A stretch of DNA of 64,000 bases from Eucalyptus grandis (Eukaryota > Streptophyta > Magnoliopsida > Myrtales > Myrtaceae), in NCBI RefSeq assembly GCF_016545825.1, contig NC_052614.1:29413669-29477668 (forward strand). Direction: 5' to 3'. Each line of letters opens with the position of its first letter. Position 1 is the stretch's first letter. Both the position numbers and the translations under genes were made by a program. This document shows positions 46,232 to 58,988 of the stretch, piece after piece. The notes beneath the pieces were generated by a model, which was not told the origin of the DNA, ran no database searches, and worked only from the letters and a program-made list of their open reading frames with translations.

Positions 46232-46922
46232 TGGGGGTTGAGGGGAGCATGATGGTGGCGGAGGGAATGTGAAAGAGATAGATATTATGGTTAGGCTTTT
46301 TGAGTAAATTCTTTGATGTTGTGTTGCTTTTTGGTCATTTTAGGTAATTGAATAAGAAAAGGATCTCTGTGCTTTCCCATAACAGAGCTTAAAAATGGAG
46401 CTCTCAGCCTTTCTTTTCTCTCCATAACACTCTTTTAACGGATTTAATTAGGAACAATGATCCAGGAGATGATTTTCTCCCTCTTTTATTTCCTTTCTTT
46501 CTTAATGCTGTTTCAGTACTTTCTTGCACGTTATGGTGGGGGTAGCTGTGCTAAGCTCTTTTATTTTATTTTATTTTTCTTCGTTACATCCAATACTGCG
46601 CTTTGATTAGGATGCACCGCGTCAGCTATCTACTACATCGAACACCGTTTCCCTAAGTTACTACGGACGTAAATTAATCCAAACACACTAACGTGGAGCG
46701 CAACAAGGTTAAGACTAGAGACCTCAAGAGACCGTTTAAATGCGGATCATAATTCTTCTAAAAAGGCTTATTTTGATGACCTATGTAGTGCATAGCATAT
46801 AAAGTGAGTAGTATTATTACTATTCCTTTAAGATAGAAGGAAATTCCCACATTAACTTGATGAGTTTACTCGAGTCCTCAAAATCATGAGCTTGAGACTA
46901 AAAATGCAAATGTTTAGTTTAG
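46232..46922. repeat. 690-bp direct repeat, copy 2
   Basis: This is a near-identical copy of 43525-44217. It ends TTTAGTTTAG and continues into unique sequence (CATTCTAACTTTG), which looks like the empty insertion site of the gypsy-like element. Confidence 0.92.
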
Positions 46923-47182
46923 CATTCTAACTTTGCTCTCCGTTAGAAGGTATGGATGGAAGCCGGAAGCGCCTGGAATAGGAAACCCTATCTAAGATCT
47001 TATTGTTTTATTGGCGCCTACATAAATGATTGCTTGCTTACCAAGACATAAAGAACATAAATCTTCCCTCTCATCATTTTATACTATAGTGTGTGCAAAT
47101 GTAAAATAGCGTGTATTTTCCATGTGTTTTTTTTTTTTGGAACCCATTATTTAATATATTACATCAATCCTAAAATGTATTT

Positions 47183-47366
47183 TTTTTTTATGACCCAAGG
47201 AAACCCATACAGCCGGTAGGCGCAGGCAAACCCTAGGGCCGCACGGGGAACCATCACCCCATGCAAGTGTTTAAGGCACCAAGCGCCTCCGCTGGGTTTC
47301 GAACCCCTCACCTTGAGGGCAATGATCAACGGAGCCTTATCTAGCGGAGCCACCATGGCAGGTGGT
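47183..47366 (-). mobile_element. tRNA-derived SINE
   Basis: On the minus strand it has the A box TGGCTCCGCTAG and B box GGTTCGAAACC near the 5' end (47366), and an A-rich tail (T run at 47181-47189 on the plus strand). The 15-base duplication TCCTAAAATGTATTT lies at 47168-47182 and 47367-47381 without mismatch. It is the same family as 27233-27445, but diverged. Confidence 0.9.
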
Positions 47367-47407
47367 TCCTAAAATGTATTTAATTCTAATAAAATGAAAA
47401 AAAAAAA

Positions 47408-47985
47408 GGTTAATATTGCCAGAAAGTCCAATGTAAATTTGTCACAAATTTACCATAAGTTAATTTTTTGAGTACCAAAAACTTGAACTGATATACCTGT
47501 GATAAATTTACCTTTCGTTAAATTTTATTGTTGAACTACTAAGTTGGATGACACATGACGATTGACAGATGTATCAATTTGGAGTTTTTTTTTTTAATGA
47601 CCATGGAACCGCCTCGCGGCCAATAGTAGCTACGCGTAAACCACGAGAGGTGCTAGCGCAGAGACCCACCTACCATGGCTCCTCACTTGAGTCGGCATCA
47701 TGACGAACTGGGGAATTGAACCCCGACCTTGTGTATGGCCAACGTGCGATTCCACCAACTCGGCCACCATGGGGTGGGTACCAATTTAGAGTTTTATCCT
47801 CCATTTGTTATAAATACACCGGTTTGTGGTATTAATCCAATTTAACAGAAATTAATGAAGAGAAAAATTATCTTTAATGTATCGATTTTGGGTTTTTATG
47901 ATCAATTTATCATAGGTATACTAATTTGAAATTTTTCAAAATCAAAAAATTAATTTGATGTAAATTTGTTGTAAATTTACCCTTA
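47408..47985. mobile_element. Mutator-type foldback MITE, worn copy with nested SINE
   Basis: Diverged arms carry the family words (GTCACAAATTTACC, GGTATTAATCC, GTAAATTTG). The ends GGTTAATATTG and TATTAAG are poorly kept and no 9-base duplication is visible. A SINE at 47589-47781 interrupts it, so the MITE is the older insertion. Confidence 0.65.
47589..47781 (-). mobile_element. tRNA-derived SINE nested in MITE
   Basis: On the minus strand it has a consensus-perfect A box, TGGCCGAGTTGG, and B box, GGTTCAATTCC, near the 5' end (47781), with an A tail at the other end. The target duplication CAATTT(G/A)GAGTTTT (47575-47588 and 47782-47795) has one mismatch, indicating some age. Confidence 0.88.
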
Positions 47986-48791
47986 GATTTTCCATGGTAT
48001 TAAGTTAGGAAAAAATAACAATAAAGTACAAAAACGTACTTTTTTCTCTTAATTGTAAAAACATAAATAATTATTTTCAAAATAGGGCGGAGACAAGCAA
48101 TTAAATTTAGGGTTTTTTTTTTTTTGTCAATTCTATTCTAATTTTACTTTAACTCTCACTCTAAGACTTTTGCCATGTCTCCTTAAGGTGTGAAAGTTGA
48201 AACTCATACTTAAAACTAAATTATCCCCACCTCAATCTTCTGAGAAAGTTAAAATTCGAACCTTTCACCTTCTCATTTCATGTTGAAAGGTTGGCCATTA
48301 AGGAAATAAATTTAGAGATTAGAGATGATCAAATTTTAGAGAGAGAAATTAAATTTAATGGTTAAAGATGATAAACTTTTCAACCGTAAGCCCAATGAGA
48401 AGAGAGGAACCTAATCTCTCGCCGCCTCGCCGCCTTAACTTGCTCATGAATGGAGGCGTGCGTGCTGATGTCTTGATCCCATTTTCGGACGGAGAGACCC
48501 GATTCTCCATTACGTATTTAATTCGGACTCGTTCAAAGAGATTAGGGAGTGGCGAAGAAATACGATTGAGAACCCAACCACGTGCAACGCAGACAGCGCA
48601 AAAGCGAAATCTTTGATAAAGATCTCGACACGCAAACTCACTGCGTTTGACCCAACATCGCAGAGAATCCAAGCAACTCTCTCTCTCTCTCTCTTCCCCT
48701 GTTGTAAGTCCACGCGTGAGCATCTCTCCCTCTTGCTCTAATCACAGCGATCACTGATCGGTACCCTTTTGGGTTCGCGAGGAGCTAGTGC
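47986..48791 (+). promoter_or_regulatory. GAPN upstream region and 5' UTR
   Basis: AT-rich until about 48390, then GC-richer up to the GAPN start codon. A (CT)n tract at 48676-48694 lies about 100 bases before the ATG, where CT microsatellites are common in plant leaders. No clear TATA box was found. The 122-codon minus frame (48723-48355) shows no domain. Confidence 0.45.
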
Positions 48792-51700
48792 ATGGCGGGC
48801 AGTGGGGCGTTTGCAGAAATCAAAGATGGCGATGGGGTGTTCCGCTACTACTCCGACGGCGAATGGAAGGCATCGGCTTCCGGAAAGTCCGTGCCCATCA
48901 TCAACCCCACCACTAGAAGCACTCACTTCAAGGTCCAAGGTACCCGCTTCTGAACTCCAGTGGTTCTTCTGTTGGTCTCGCTCAATTTGTCAACTTTTGA
49001 TTAGTGTTTAGCTAGTTTGAATAATTTTTTTCGGTTGGTTTCCGAATTCCAACAGCCTGTACACAGGAGGAGGTGAACAAGATCGTAGAATCAGCTAGGG
49101 CCGCGCAGAAATTATGGGCCAAGACTCCTCTGTGGAAGAGAGCTGAGCTGCTCCACAGAGCTGCGGCGATCTTGAAGGAGCACAAGGCTCCGATCGCCGA
49201 GTGCCTCGTCAAGGAGATCGCGAAACCCGCCAAGGACGCCGTCACCGAAGTATGTTTCCCACTCTATAAACTTAATTAAAACTAACTCTGGAAATGAAAT
49301 TTGAATTCACAGCTCTTGCTTGTATATTCGGAAAGTTGCAATCTTTGTTAGATGCTTCTCTTGTGTTCGAATTTGGAAGCATAGGGCACTGATAACTTCT
49401 CTTTACTTTGCCTTGTGATAATATGAATTTGAAGGTCGTGAGATCTGGGGATTTGATATCGTATTGCGCTGAGGAAGGGGTGAGGATTCTTGGAGAGGGG
49501 AAATTTCTGGTGTCTGATAGCTTCCCAGGGAATGAGAGGACCAAGTACTGTCTCACTTCTAAGGTAAATTTGCACTTCTCTCAGTCGGTTTTACAAATGT
49601 CCCTGTGGTTTCTGACCAATTCTCTCTTAGTTTGCCTGTGAATCTACAACTTAACTCCATGGTTTGTTTTTGCTGTCCATTTATCTCTGCTTAGATAGGC
49701 ACTTCGCATAGTTCTTTTTAAAAATATAAATAAGCTGATGACTTGTTTATGCCCTGTGCACTCTGCCCATAGAAAACATAAGATGGATTAGAATTATTAA
49801 TAGACGCTTCATTGACTTCTGCCCGAAAAAAGAATGAGGAAAATTAAGTCATGGATCTGTGAACATTTTTAATTTCGTGTACACCTCATGCTGGGTATAT
49901 TCCATCCCATATGCCATTTTTCATTTACTTCTCCTTTTATGTCTTCATCTTCACAGTCCTATGTCTCTTTCATAAGCAGAGGTCAGGCTGGGGGGATACT
50001 TTTACCATAAATTAACTTGATTGCTGTGGATAATTGATCCATTAAATATGAGCATATTTGTAAGCTTGAGAAATTTAATTCTCATGCATATTTTGTCTTG
50101 GGTTACTGAAGAAAGTATGTTTTGCGAATTAATTGAACACAAGACCATATACGCTGAAAGCTTCTCCAGATGACTGAATAGCTGAAGGGTACAATGGATC
50201 TATACTGAATCATGCCATGCCTTCGCCTAAACTAAAATTTACTAAACATGCTTCACCAGAGGTTCCTCACGTCTCATCCTAATACATTTGAAAAGGTGTC
50301 AGATTGCATGCGTTAAACGTATGTAGTTAGCAGAATTGAATATAACTTTGGGAAATCTTTTTTATTTTTTTAAACTAAATTTTAGAAAATCATTTTGCTA
50401 AGGTAAACTAAAATTGGCAATAGATGGATGATGCAAAGTCTGGCTTCAAATGCTACAATCTAATGGAAGAAAATATACCATTGTGCCATGTTTCACCTTT
50501 CATTGACAGTAATGGATATCCTTGAAGCAATAGTAATTGGATTTAGTACTCCATGCAGGTCATACTAATCAATCATGTCTTAGTTCCTATAGAATTGGAT
50601 TTCTCATGAAAATAACATCCAGCTCTAATATGTGTTAAACAAGGAGTGCATGTTGTTGTAATAAGTAGTTATTTGCTTAGACAAAATGGTGGTTATTTTT
50701 GTTCTTATTAGTCCTTTTCTTTTGTGATTTATGTTTGTGTCACTTGATAGAGTTGGTTGATCCTTACAAACAGAATGATAGTTTCATGAGAAGTGGCACC
50801 AACTAGTCTCCTGTCTGCGTGTATACAGCTGATTTTCGCTATTGAGGAAACCTCAAACCCAACTTAAAATGAAAATGGCTTGCCATATCTCAGCAGTTAA
50901 CAGTCCCCAATTTTAGGCCATTAATTTAAAGTTGATGGAAGTTGTGAGCCAGAGGACAGTAAAATAACATTGTCAAGAAGACACTTGAGTGCAGGGGAAG
51001 GAGGTTTTTATATGTCCTTTTAGATCAAGTAGTGTTTACGAAATCTCACCAGTACCGAACTGAGGTCGATGTCAAAACTGATAGAGGATTAAATCTGTAT
51101 CTGGTTTAACAATAATGCAAAGGAAGGATCTAGATCTATAGTTAGGATATAAGTTATATCAAACCATGGTAATTTTATGTACTATTGTGTTTCTGAGAAA
51201 TGAAGCTTTTCAGAGATTTGACTCTCCTTAGTTTGCAGATTCCGTTGGGGGTTGTTCTGGCTATCCCTCCTTTCAACTACCCAGTCAATCTCGCTGTTTC
51301 TAAGATTGCTCCTGCACTTATTGCTGGAAACTCAATAGTTCTGAAGCCACCAACCCAGGTTGGTTGATGCTGAGGATCAATCTTGATTGCTCTTCCCTGT
51401 TTCATCTCATAATATTTGAGGTGGTTGTCTGTCCACCAACTGTTCATAAAGACCGACATGCTAAATGAACTTATGCCTTATACTTAAAGGGTGCTGTTGC
51501 TGCACTTCACATGGTACATTGCTTTCACTTGGCTGGCTTCCCCAGAGGACTCATCAGTTGTGTAACAGGAAAAGGTTCTGAGATTGGCGACTTCCTCACA
51601 ATGCATCCTAGTGTCAGTTGTATCAGGTGATTCTTTCTACATCATTGCACATCATGTCCAAAAGGTCCTTGAATTTTTCAGAGTGAACTGCACCGTAAGA

Positions 51701-53364
51701 GAATTATTTTGCAAAATAACTTCTTGTTGGAATGTGGGGGAAGATTTGTTTCCATCCCTCAAATTTGTCCGCATCAAAATGCTTTATGAGGGGGTGCAGC
51801 TCTCTTCAAGCTCAAGATCTATCATTTATCCGTCTTAGGCATGTTGCAGTTGCATGATCTGACGGGGCAACCCTTCTTCTCAGTTTCACAGGTGGGGACA
51901 CTGGAATAGCCATCTCTAAGAAGGCAGGCATGATCCCACTTCAGATGGAACTGGGTGGAAAAGATGCATGTATCATTTTAGAAGATGCTGACATAGATTT
52001 GGCTGCGGCTAACGTTGTTAAGGGAGGCTTCTCTTATAGGTAATCTTTATTGTTCTCTAATAGGCAATTTTAAACCAAGAATGCGTTTCTCTTCTCAGCA
52101 CCACGTGCTTAAATTTTCAGTTGAGCTTATAAGTTCTAGATCAATGCAATACAAGATCTGAATCATTCATTTATCTAACTGGAGTAATGTTGCTTTGGTT
52201 GCATTTGTTGCCAAAGGAGATATCTTGACATTATATTCTTTTTATAATCAGTGGTCAAAGGTGCACAGCAGTGAAAGTGGTCTTGGTTATGGAATCCGTA
52301 GCTGATAAACTTGTCGAGAAAGTGAATGCTAAAGTGCAGAAGTTGACCGTAGGAGCTCCTGAGGATGACTGCGATATAACTCCAGTTGTTACGGAGTCTT
52401 CAGCCAACTTCATTGAAGGGTTGGTGATGGATGCTAAGCAGAAAGGAGCGACATTTTGTCAAGAGTACAGGAGGGAGGGTAATCTCATTTGGCCTCTATT
52501 ATTGGATCACGTTCAACCCGATATGAGGATAGCATGGGAGGAGCCATTCGGTCCAGTTTTGCCAGTCATCCGAATAAACTCTGTTGAAGAAGGAATTCAC
52601 CATTGTAATGCTAGCAACTTTGGTCTTCAGGTTTGACACTTGTCGTTATCCTTATTATTATTATCACTGACAGGTGTATTCTCATTAGCCATACTTCTCT
52701 CATGTACGGAGTACAAAACTCTTTACCAGAAAATAGACTATACAGAATCAGAATAATTTCCGTTGATTGTGACAAATGTCTGTTTTCTGCACAATGTGCA
52801 CGTGTTTACAGGGGTGCATCTTCACAAGAGACATAAACAAGGCGATACTGATTAGTGATGCAATGGAGACAGGAACTGTTCAAATAAATTCTGCCCCAGC
52901 TCGAGGACCCGATCACTTTCCTTTCCAGGTAATTTTCGTTCTTTGTCAAACAAAAAGAGGGAAATCAGCATAAAAATACCAATATGTCGTTAGTAATGAG
53001 TGCAACGTCATGGAATATTAATAAGCAAGGGTAGAATGCCTTTTCTGGGTCCTTTGGGCAACGGAAGTTTGGATGAACTGAACGGCGATTCAGATGCAAT
53101 AATCTTACTTTATAGCCCATCTTTGAGGATTGAATCACCAATGAAACAGCCCCTGTTAGCGTCAAATGGTGAAGAATCTAGTCTAGACAGTCCTTTGGTT
53201 TGTGTGTGAAATAACTCAGCCTTCTTAAAAGATGAACGATGTTGCCGCAGGGCGTGAAGGACAGCGGAATTGGTTCCCAAGGCATTACCAACAGCATCAA
53301 TATGATGACGAAGATCAAGAGCACCGTTATCAACTTGCCGTCACCTTCATACACAATGGGCTAA
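48792..53364 (+). CDS. GAPN: Non-phosphorylating NADP-dependent glyceraldehyde-3-phosphate dehydrogenase (GAPN, ALDH11)
   Basis: This cytosolic enzyme (EC 1.2.1.9) oxidises glyceraldehyde-3-phosphate directly to 3-phosphoglycerate, making NADPH and bypassing the phosphorylating step of glycolysis. Nine exons: 48792-48939, 49056-49249, 49435-49563, 51239-51358, 51490-51626, 51884-52039, 52252-52630, 52812-52928, 53251-53364. All junctions are GT-AG and keep frame. The product is 497 residues, the family length. Visible signatures are [18 protein letters not shown], the SFTGGDTG cofactor-site motif, the general base Glu265 in MELGGKDA and the catalytic Cys299 in GQRCTAVK. It ends [13 protein letters not shown]. 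No transit peptide is present. Intron 3 is the longest (1675 bases). No defect is seen; it is very probably functional. Confidence 0.97.
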
Positions 53365-54755
53365 TCGGTCGCGACTCACAGGTCGGAGCAGGTGGCGCCG
53401 ATTGCCTTCTACTGTGATGTATTACCCGCCATCGTAGTCGGTGAATTCGATCCGTTTGTGCTGGTGTTTTATATAGATATGCCTAGAAAGCGAGCATAAT
53501 AAAGTCTCCGATGACTACAGTGTAAATATGCCGGCGGCTCCTTGACTGTAGCCATCCATCATTCGAGCCTGTAATCATATCGGTAAACACGGTGAATTGA
53601 TGTGTACTCACCACTTATTACAATATTGCCTAACATATTAAAATAACGTAGAAGACATTTTCCGAAGTCGTTTGTATAGGTTGTTAAAAATCTCACGATT
53701 TCATCATTCGATCTAGCGATATGATTTTACGAACCCCTGGCGATTGTACTTAGAAACCCGATTTTATGATCCTTGATGATGAATTTCATTTCCATTTACG
53801 CTTATGCGTAAAACTGCGATGCAATTATCCAACTTTCATGAGATTGTGTGGGTGGATTTCAGGGAGAGAAATAGTTACTTGATGTGTGGGTGGATTTCAG
53901 GGAGAGAAATAGTTACTTGATCATCAATAATATTTCTTTCGTGACTGTTCAATAATTCTTTTATCGTCAAAACAAATTTAGGGTAACATCTCTTTCGAAC
54001 ATATTTTTCTCAAAATAGTTATTTGCTTATGCTAGTCCATCTTTCAATCTTTGTAAGACGAGTGCCAGACTAAAAAATTATTTATAAACAAAGAAAATAT
54101 ATTCATGAATCTAACATAATAATGTTTAAAATGTTAAATATTTAAAGAAATAATAGGGATGAGTACGTTGGAAATCCTAAAATATAGAGTTGAGCAAAAG
54201 AGCCGGATTGAACTGACCATTTCCTAAAATGAGAAACTAGTGAATATTGGTTTGGTTCTAGGTGTGGACTTACCCACCCAAACCATCTTGACTGGAGCTT
54301 TTAAAAAAAAAAATTAAAATCTATAAGGTTACGTTTGGTCATCTAAACTTTTAGTTAGGATTAGATATGACATAATATTAAATTCAGAGATTTTGTTATA
54401 TCCTATCATCGTTTGATGAATTGCATAAAGCTGGATTTTTTCACATCCTATTTGTTCATTATTTGATGTGAACAATATATCGATGCAATGAACCTAAAAA
54501 TTGCATGAACAGAGATTGTGAGAATCTTGCATAGCACCCTTGCCTGCTTCATTTTTATTTTCTTTATTTATTTATTAATTTTCCTCTCTTTTTTTATTTC
54601 TTTTCTTTTTTCTCCCATTCTATCATTTTCAAATAATTTTTTTATTAATTAGTAATTTATTGAATTTGTATTATAATATAGAAAGAAATTCAAATATATA
54701 AATAAGAATAAGAATAAATAAAAATGAAATTGTTGTTCCTCCTCTCATAATGAGA
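53365..54755. other. GAPN 3' UTR and AT-rich intergenic DNA
   Basis: The first 200 bases should include the GAPN 3' UTR (an AATAAAG-type word lies near 53499). The remainder is AT-rich with no supported gene. It contains the tandem duplication listed below. Confidence 0.45.
53845..53920. repeat. Perfect 38-bp tandem duplication
   Basis: TGTGTGGGTGGATTTCAGGG and the following 18 bases occur twice head to tail with no mismatch, indicating a recent event. Confidence 0.95.
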
Positions 54756-55560
54756 ATGTGTATAACCCTATTCCGAGCCGGTTCGATATGGAACAGACTT
54801 ATAACTATGGGATCGACTCAATCATTAGATTATAGAGTATAAGTTCATAACCCTAGCCCATTTCCATTTTGGGTGGAACAGATCTACTCATTTTTTTTAT
54901 TCCAATTAGTAAGAAGGATCTTAAACTAAGAAATAGATTCTAGCAGCTAAAAGAGGGTTCATTGATATATTTTTAGATAATAATAGATAGAATAATGCTA
55001 GTAAAGAGTCCGATTGAAACCAATAAGTATAGACCAACCTATCATCCACACCAAAATAAATGATGTTTTTAAAAAAAAAAAAAAAAAAAACCTACTAGTG
55101 GAGGAAGACCTCCTAGGGATAAGAGACGTGGGGATGAAGAGACAGCTAAAAAAGGATCTTTCATGTATAATCCTACATAATCTCCAATGTTATCAGTTTT
55201 GGTAATAAACCAAGTAATGCGATGCAAGCAAAAGTTCCTATATTCATGGAGATATGGAACAACATATAAGACATCATACTTGCATATCCACCATTTGAGT
55301 CTCCAACAATTATTCTAGTAATTACAATATTCGAGTTGACCATGGAAAAATATGCAATCATACATTCCACGATTGCTTGATTAATAGCAATGAGATTCCC
55401 AAATATCATGCTAAGAATAACTAGGATTTCTAGAAGAAGATGTCATTTGTTTGATGAGAAATAAAAAGAATATTGAAAATTTGAGTAACTAAAGCTGAAG
55501 CAACTACTTTCAAGGTAACAAGAAGAAAATAATCGATTTAGCAACTGATTTTTAGAAGAA
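54756..55560 (-). pseudogene. ndhB: Nuclear plastid DNA fragment: decayed ndhB
   Basis: The minus strand at 55409-55173 still reads like the membrane subunit NdhB of the plastid NAD(P)H dehydrogenase: GNLIAINQ, then [19 protein letters not shown] and [10 protein letters not shown]. The sequence on both sides (55055-55150 and 55410-55540) matches the flanking ndhB coding region in order, with many substitutions, small deletions and an inserted A run at 55072-55091. It is an old plastid-to-nucleus transfer and cannot encode a working subunit. The left boundary is approximate. Confidence 0.8.
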
Positions 55561-57565
55561 GATACCATATACCCTACGTCAAGATTCCATCAGATGATTT
55601 TTAATTAAAAAAGTGTTGTTTTTATTTCACTTAATTCAAGTGGTTACCATGTTAACATCGTTTATCTTCCATTGTCTATGTAGGAAAATTTTTAACGGTA
55701 CTTATTGAAAGAAGGTAAATACGTCATACATGTATAAGTTTGGGATTTATTATCACAAAAAAAAAAAATCAGGTAATGTGACGGTAGACATAATTTTGGG
55801 TTTTTGGTGGCTTTTCCTTCATAAAAAAGCAGACATTAAGAGCAATTTTATCCACCTAAAAGTATTTTACGAAGTATACAATATGAATTATAATGTGTTC
55901 TTAACTATTTCCCATTATTTTTTTTTTGTCTCATCATAGTCAAATAAAATCTTCTTCAAAGTTATGTTATTGTCGAACAAAAAAAAAAAAAAAAAAACTA
56001 TGTAACTGATTCAATAACTTATTAGTTTTTGGATATGCCTACTCATGCATCTTATACATACAAATTAATTTATAGCAAAATAATTACTTGTGCATTCTGC
56101 CGATTATCATACAAAACAATAATTTGGAGCATGAAAATTTTAGTATAAGTACACATAAAACCAAATCATTAGACTATGAAGCAAATAATTGCTATAAAAT
56201 AAAAATTCACAAACATAGTGTAAAATATCATATACCGCAAATATTATACTATTTCTGAAATGCATATAGAAAAATAAAAAAACTTTGTCTACTAGTTAAT
56301 AAGAGAAAAACGTGAAATTATGTTATTATGCTAAATAAAAAAGTATTCTTAAAAGCAATGAGTTATAATTAAATTAATAAAAAAAAAAAGAGAGAGGGGA
56401 AGAATGGGGAGCAATAAATCGGTACATATATGTCGATGCGACTTTTTATGGAGAATGCATCAAACCTTTTCTTGCAATAAGGATAGTCGAATTCTTATAA
56501 TATATAATTGAAGGTGGTACATTCAAATACAACAATTTGAGAAGATTTTGTTATAGCATATTTGTATAGATGTTTCTTTTGATAAGAAATGTATCCTTAT
56601 AACTATATCCAAAAGAATGTACCACGATCATTGAATGTTTTTTTCTCCTAGCTTTTTCGAATGATATAGAACAACCAAGTTTTTGGCTTTTCAATAATCA
56701 CCATATCTCATGATATCATCACAAATTAAAATCACTTGATCTAATGTATGGTAATAATTTCAATTGTTTCAATTAGTAGTTCACTTCTACATAAGAGGTA
56801 CTATTGTGAATTTAGCATTTATAATTCAAGATCTTAATCAAACAAAGAGAGTCAAGAGAGTCACACCAACATTGTCAATTTATAATGAAAGGGCCAACCA
56901 ACTATTGTCATGACTTTAAATTTAAACTCTTAAAAGTCCAATACTTTGTCATTCAACAACGTTCAAGTACATCATGACTTCCTTCATCTGGGGGGGAAAT
57001 GTGATGTATTTATCATATGTAAAGAATCAAAAGAATATTTATATAAGTAACGGCGTTGCTTGATTGCATGTAGATCGGTTGGATCGAGAGAAAATTTGAA
57101 ATGATTGCATAATTTATCAATGTCATTGTTATATATATAACCCATTATAAAATTCCGGTGCATTAACTATAGAAAGTAGAATCTTATTTCTTAAAGAGTT
57201 TGTCATTATCTTAATCTTTTTTAGTGTAATATCTCGTTCAAATATTTTTATCTAGAAATTATTACTGATTTAGCAATGAGTTTATTACTTGTTTTTCTCT
57301 ACAAAAAATGTATCTATCTATTTTAGGTAAAAGGATTATGATATTACCTCCCTTTCAAAAGTCTACCTATATCCATACATATAAATACAGTTTGTATTTC
57401 TAGTTCTTCGACAATCCTTGCAAACTTCATTAATTCATTTGTGAAATCAATACAATTCTACCATATGATTTTAGTAAAATTTTCAAGTAACTCAATTGAT
57501 AATGGCTTTTACAAATATGGTATGAATATTTGTGAAGTTGGAAATTGTGTATCTAAGAAGGCAGT
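55561..57565. other. AT-rich intergenic DNA
   Basis: No gene is supported. A word resembling a retroelement purine tract (CATCTGGGGGGGAAATGTGA at 56987-57006) stands alone, without recognisable coding sequence upstream. The rest is anonymous, with A and T runs. Confidence 0.4.
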
Positions 57566-57581
57566 AATCATTCTTGTCCAA

Positions 57582-57697
57582 CCACCCGCTAGGGTGGCTC
57601 TAAAGAGAGGTCGAGGGTTCGAATCCCCGCGATGGGGAATGCTGGCAGAGGCATTTTCTTACCTGGTACACGTGTGTGGTGGCTAGCACGTGTACCC
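57582..57697 (+). mobile_element. SINE lacking its 3' half, with perfect target duplication
   Basis: The head CCACCCGCTAGGGTGGCTC and B box GGTTCGAATCC are nearly identical to the SINE at 27233-27445. The stretch between A and B boxes has lost about 25 bases, and the copy stops at CACGTGTACCC without the last ~60 bases or an A tail. Even so, a 16-base duplication, AATCATTCTTGTCCAA, flanks it exactly (57566-57581 and 57698-57713). Confidence 0.92.
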
Positions 57698-58411
57698 AAT
57701 CATTCTTGTCCAATTTTCAATGACAAAACCATGGAATCTACACGGTGTAAATTTAGAAGAATATTAACCACAAATGTCGAGGATAGAAAGACTTTCTTCC
57801 TTCATCCAAAAAGTTATCAATCTATCATGAATAATAATATATATAAAAAAAGAACAAAGTATTTCTACTCAAAAAATAAACCATATATACAAAAAGAAGA
57901 AGTGTAAACCACAAAATTTACATGTTTATTATTCCTTGCTAATGTACAAATTTAGATTAAATGAAATTCGAAATGCCCATATAAGTTCACCATTTACCTT
58001 TTAATTTATAGATATATCCATACCCAATTTGACCTATTCGATTAAAAGAAATGTTACTCAATTTATTATAAATATTTATTTTTTTAAAATTTTGAGATTA
58101 CATGAACAAACAATTTTTTGATATTTTAACAATTAATGCATCACATAGCATCACATCAAAATTGCTCAATTGTACGATTATGGGAATGGTTTTAATTGAT
58201 TCACTAAATAGTTTACTTTTGCATAATGAAACATATTTAGTAATTATGATCCTAATTTTCTCAACAAAGAAAGTAACATATTTACCAGTTTAGATAAATA
58301 TTAAACACAAATGTTGGGGACAAACATTTCCATTCCTATGGTATTCTTGAATAATCAATTATAGGAAGACTATTTTTTTCTCATCCAAATATATCACCTC
58401 TATTAAGAAAA

Positions 58412-58903
58412 GGGTCAATATCATGTAAAACCCAAAATTAATATAAAATGTGACAAATTTACCTCAAACTAAATTTTTCACTATAAAAAAAAAAATCAAA
58501 AACTAGCACACCTGTGATATATTTACTCCAAATGGTCACAAAAACCTTAAACTGATATACTTATAATAAATTTAGCCCAAAGTAATTTTTTTATCAATAA
58601 AAAATCCAAATTAGTACATTTATAACAAATATATCATGAGTTAAATTGGATTAATATCACAAAAAATCACAAATAGAGAGTGAAATCTTAAATTGGTACA
58701 TTAGTCAATTGTCACGTCTGATCCAACTCAACAATTTGACAGTAAAATTTAATTGATAATAAATGATAAATTTGTCACAAGTATATCAATTTTAAGTAAA
58801 TTTATCAAAAGTGTATCGATTTAAGATTTTTTGTGTTCAAAAACTTAGTTTGGGTAAATTGGTCATGGGTATAGTTGTTTTAGGTCTTTCATAGTATTGA
58901 CCC
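58412..58903. mobile_element. Mutator-type foldback MITE, copy 3
   Basis: The termini GGGTCAATATCATG and AGTATTGACCC are flanked by a perfect 9-base duplication, TTAAGAAAA (58403-58411 and 58904-58912). The arms carry the iterated GACAAATTTACC units in inverted arrangement, with TCAATTGTCACG in the middle. Confidence 0.92.
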
Positions 58904-58988
58904 TTAAGAAAAATAAAAAGAACAACGTATTTCAACTTAAAATATTAACCACAAAATATTCATAATTATTATTGTTTGATAATTTATA

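Noticed and set aside
43525..46922. The 690-bp direct repeats as LTRs of the gypsy-like element
   Set aside because: They lack TG...CA ends, the element has its own LTR with TGTCA/TGACA ends next to a purine tract, and copy 2 begins inside gag.
56987..57006. G-run resembling a retroelement purine tract
   Set aside because: No coding sequence upstream and no LTR-like repeat could be paired with it.
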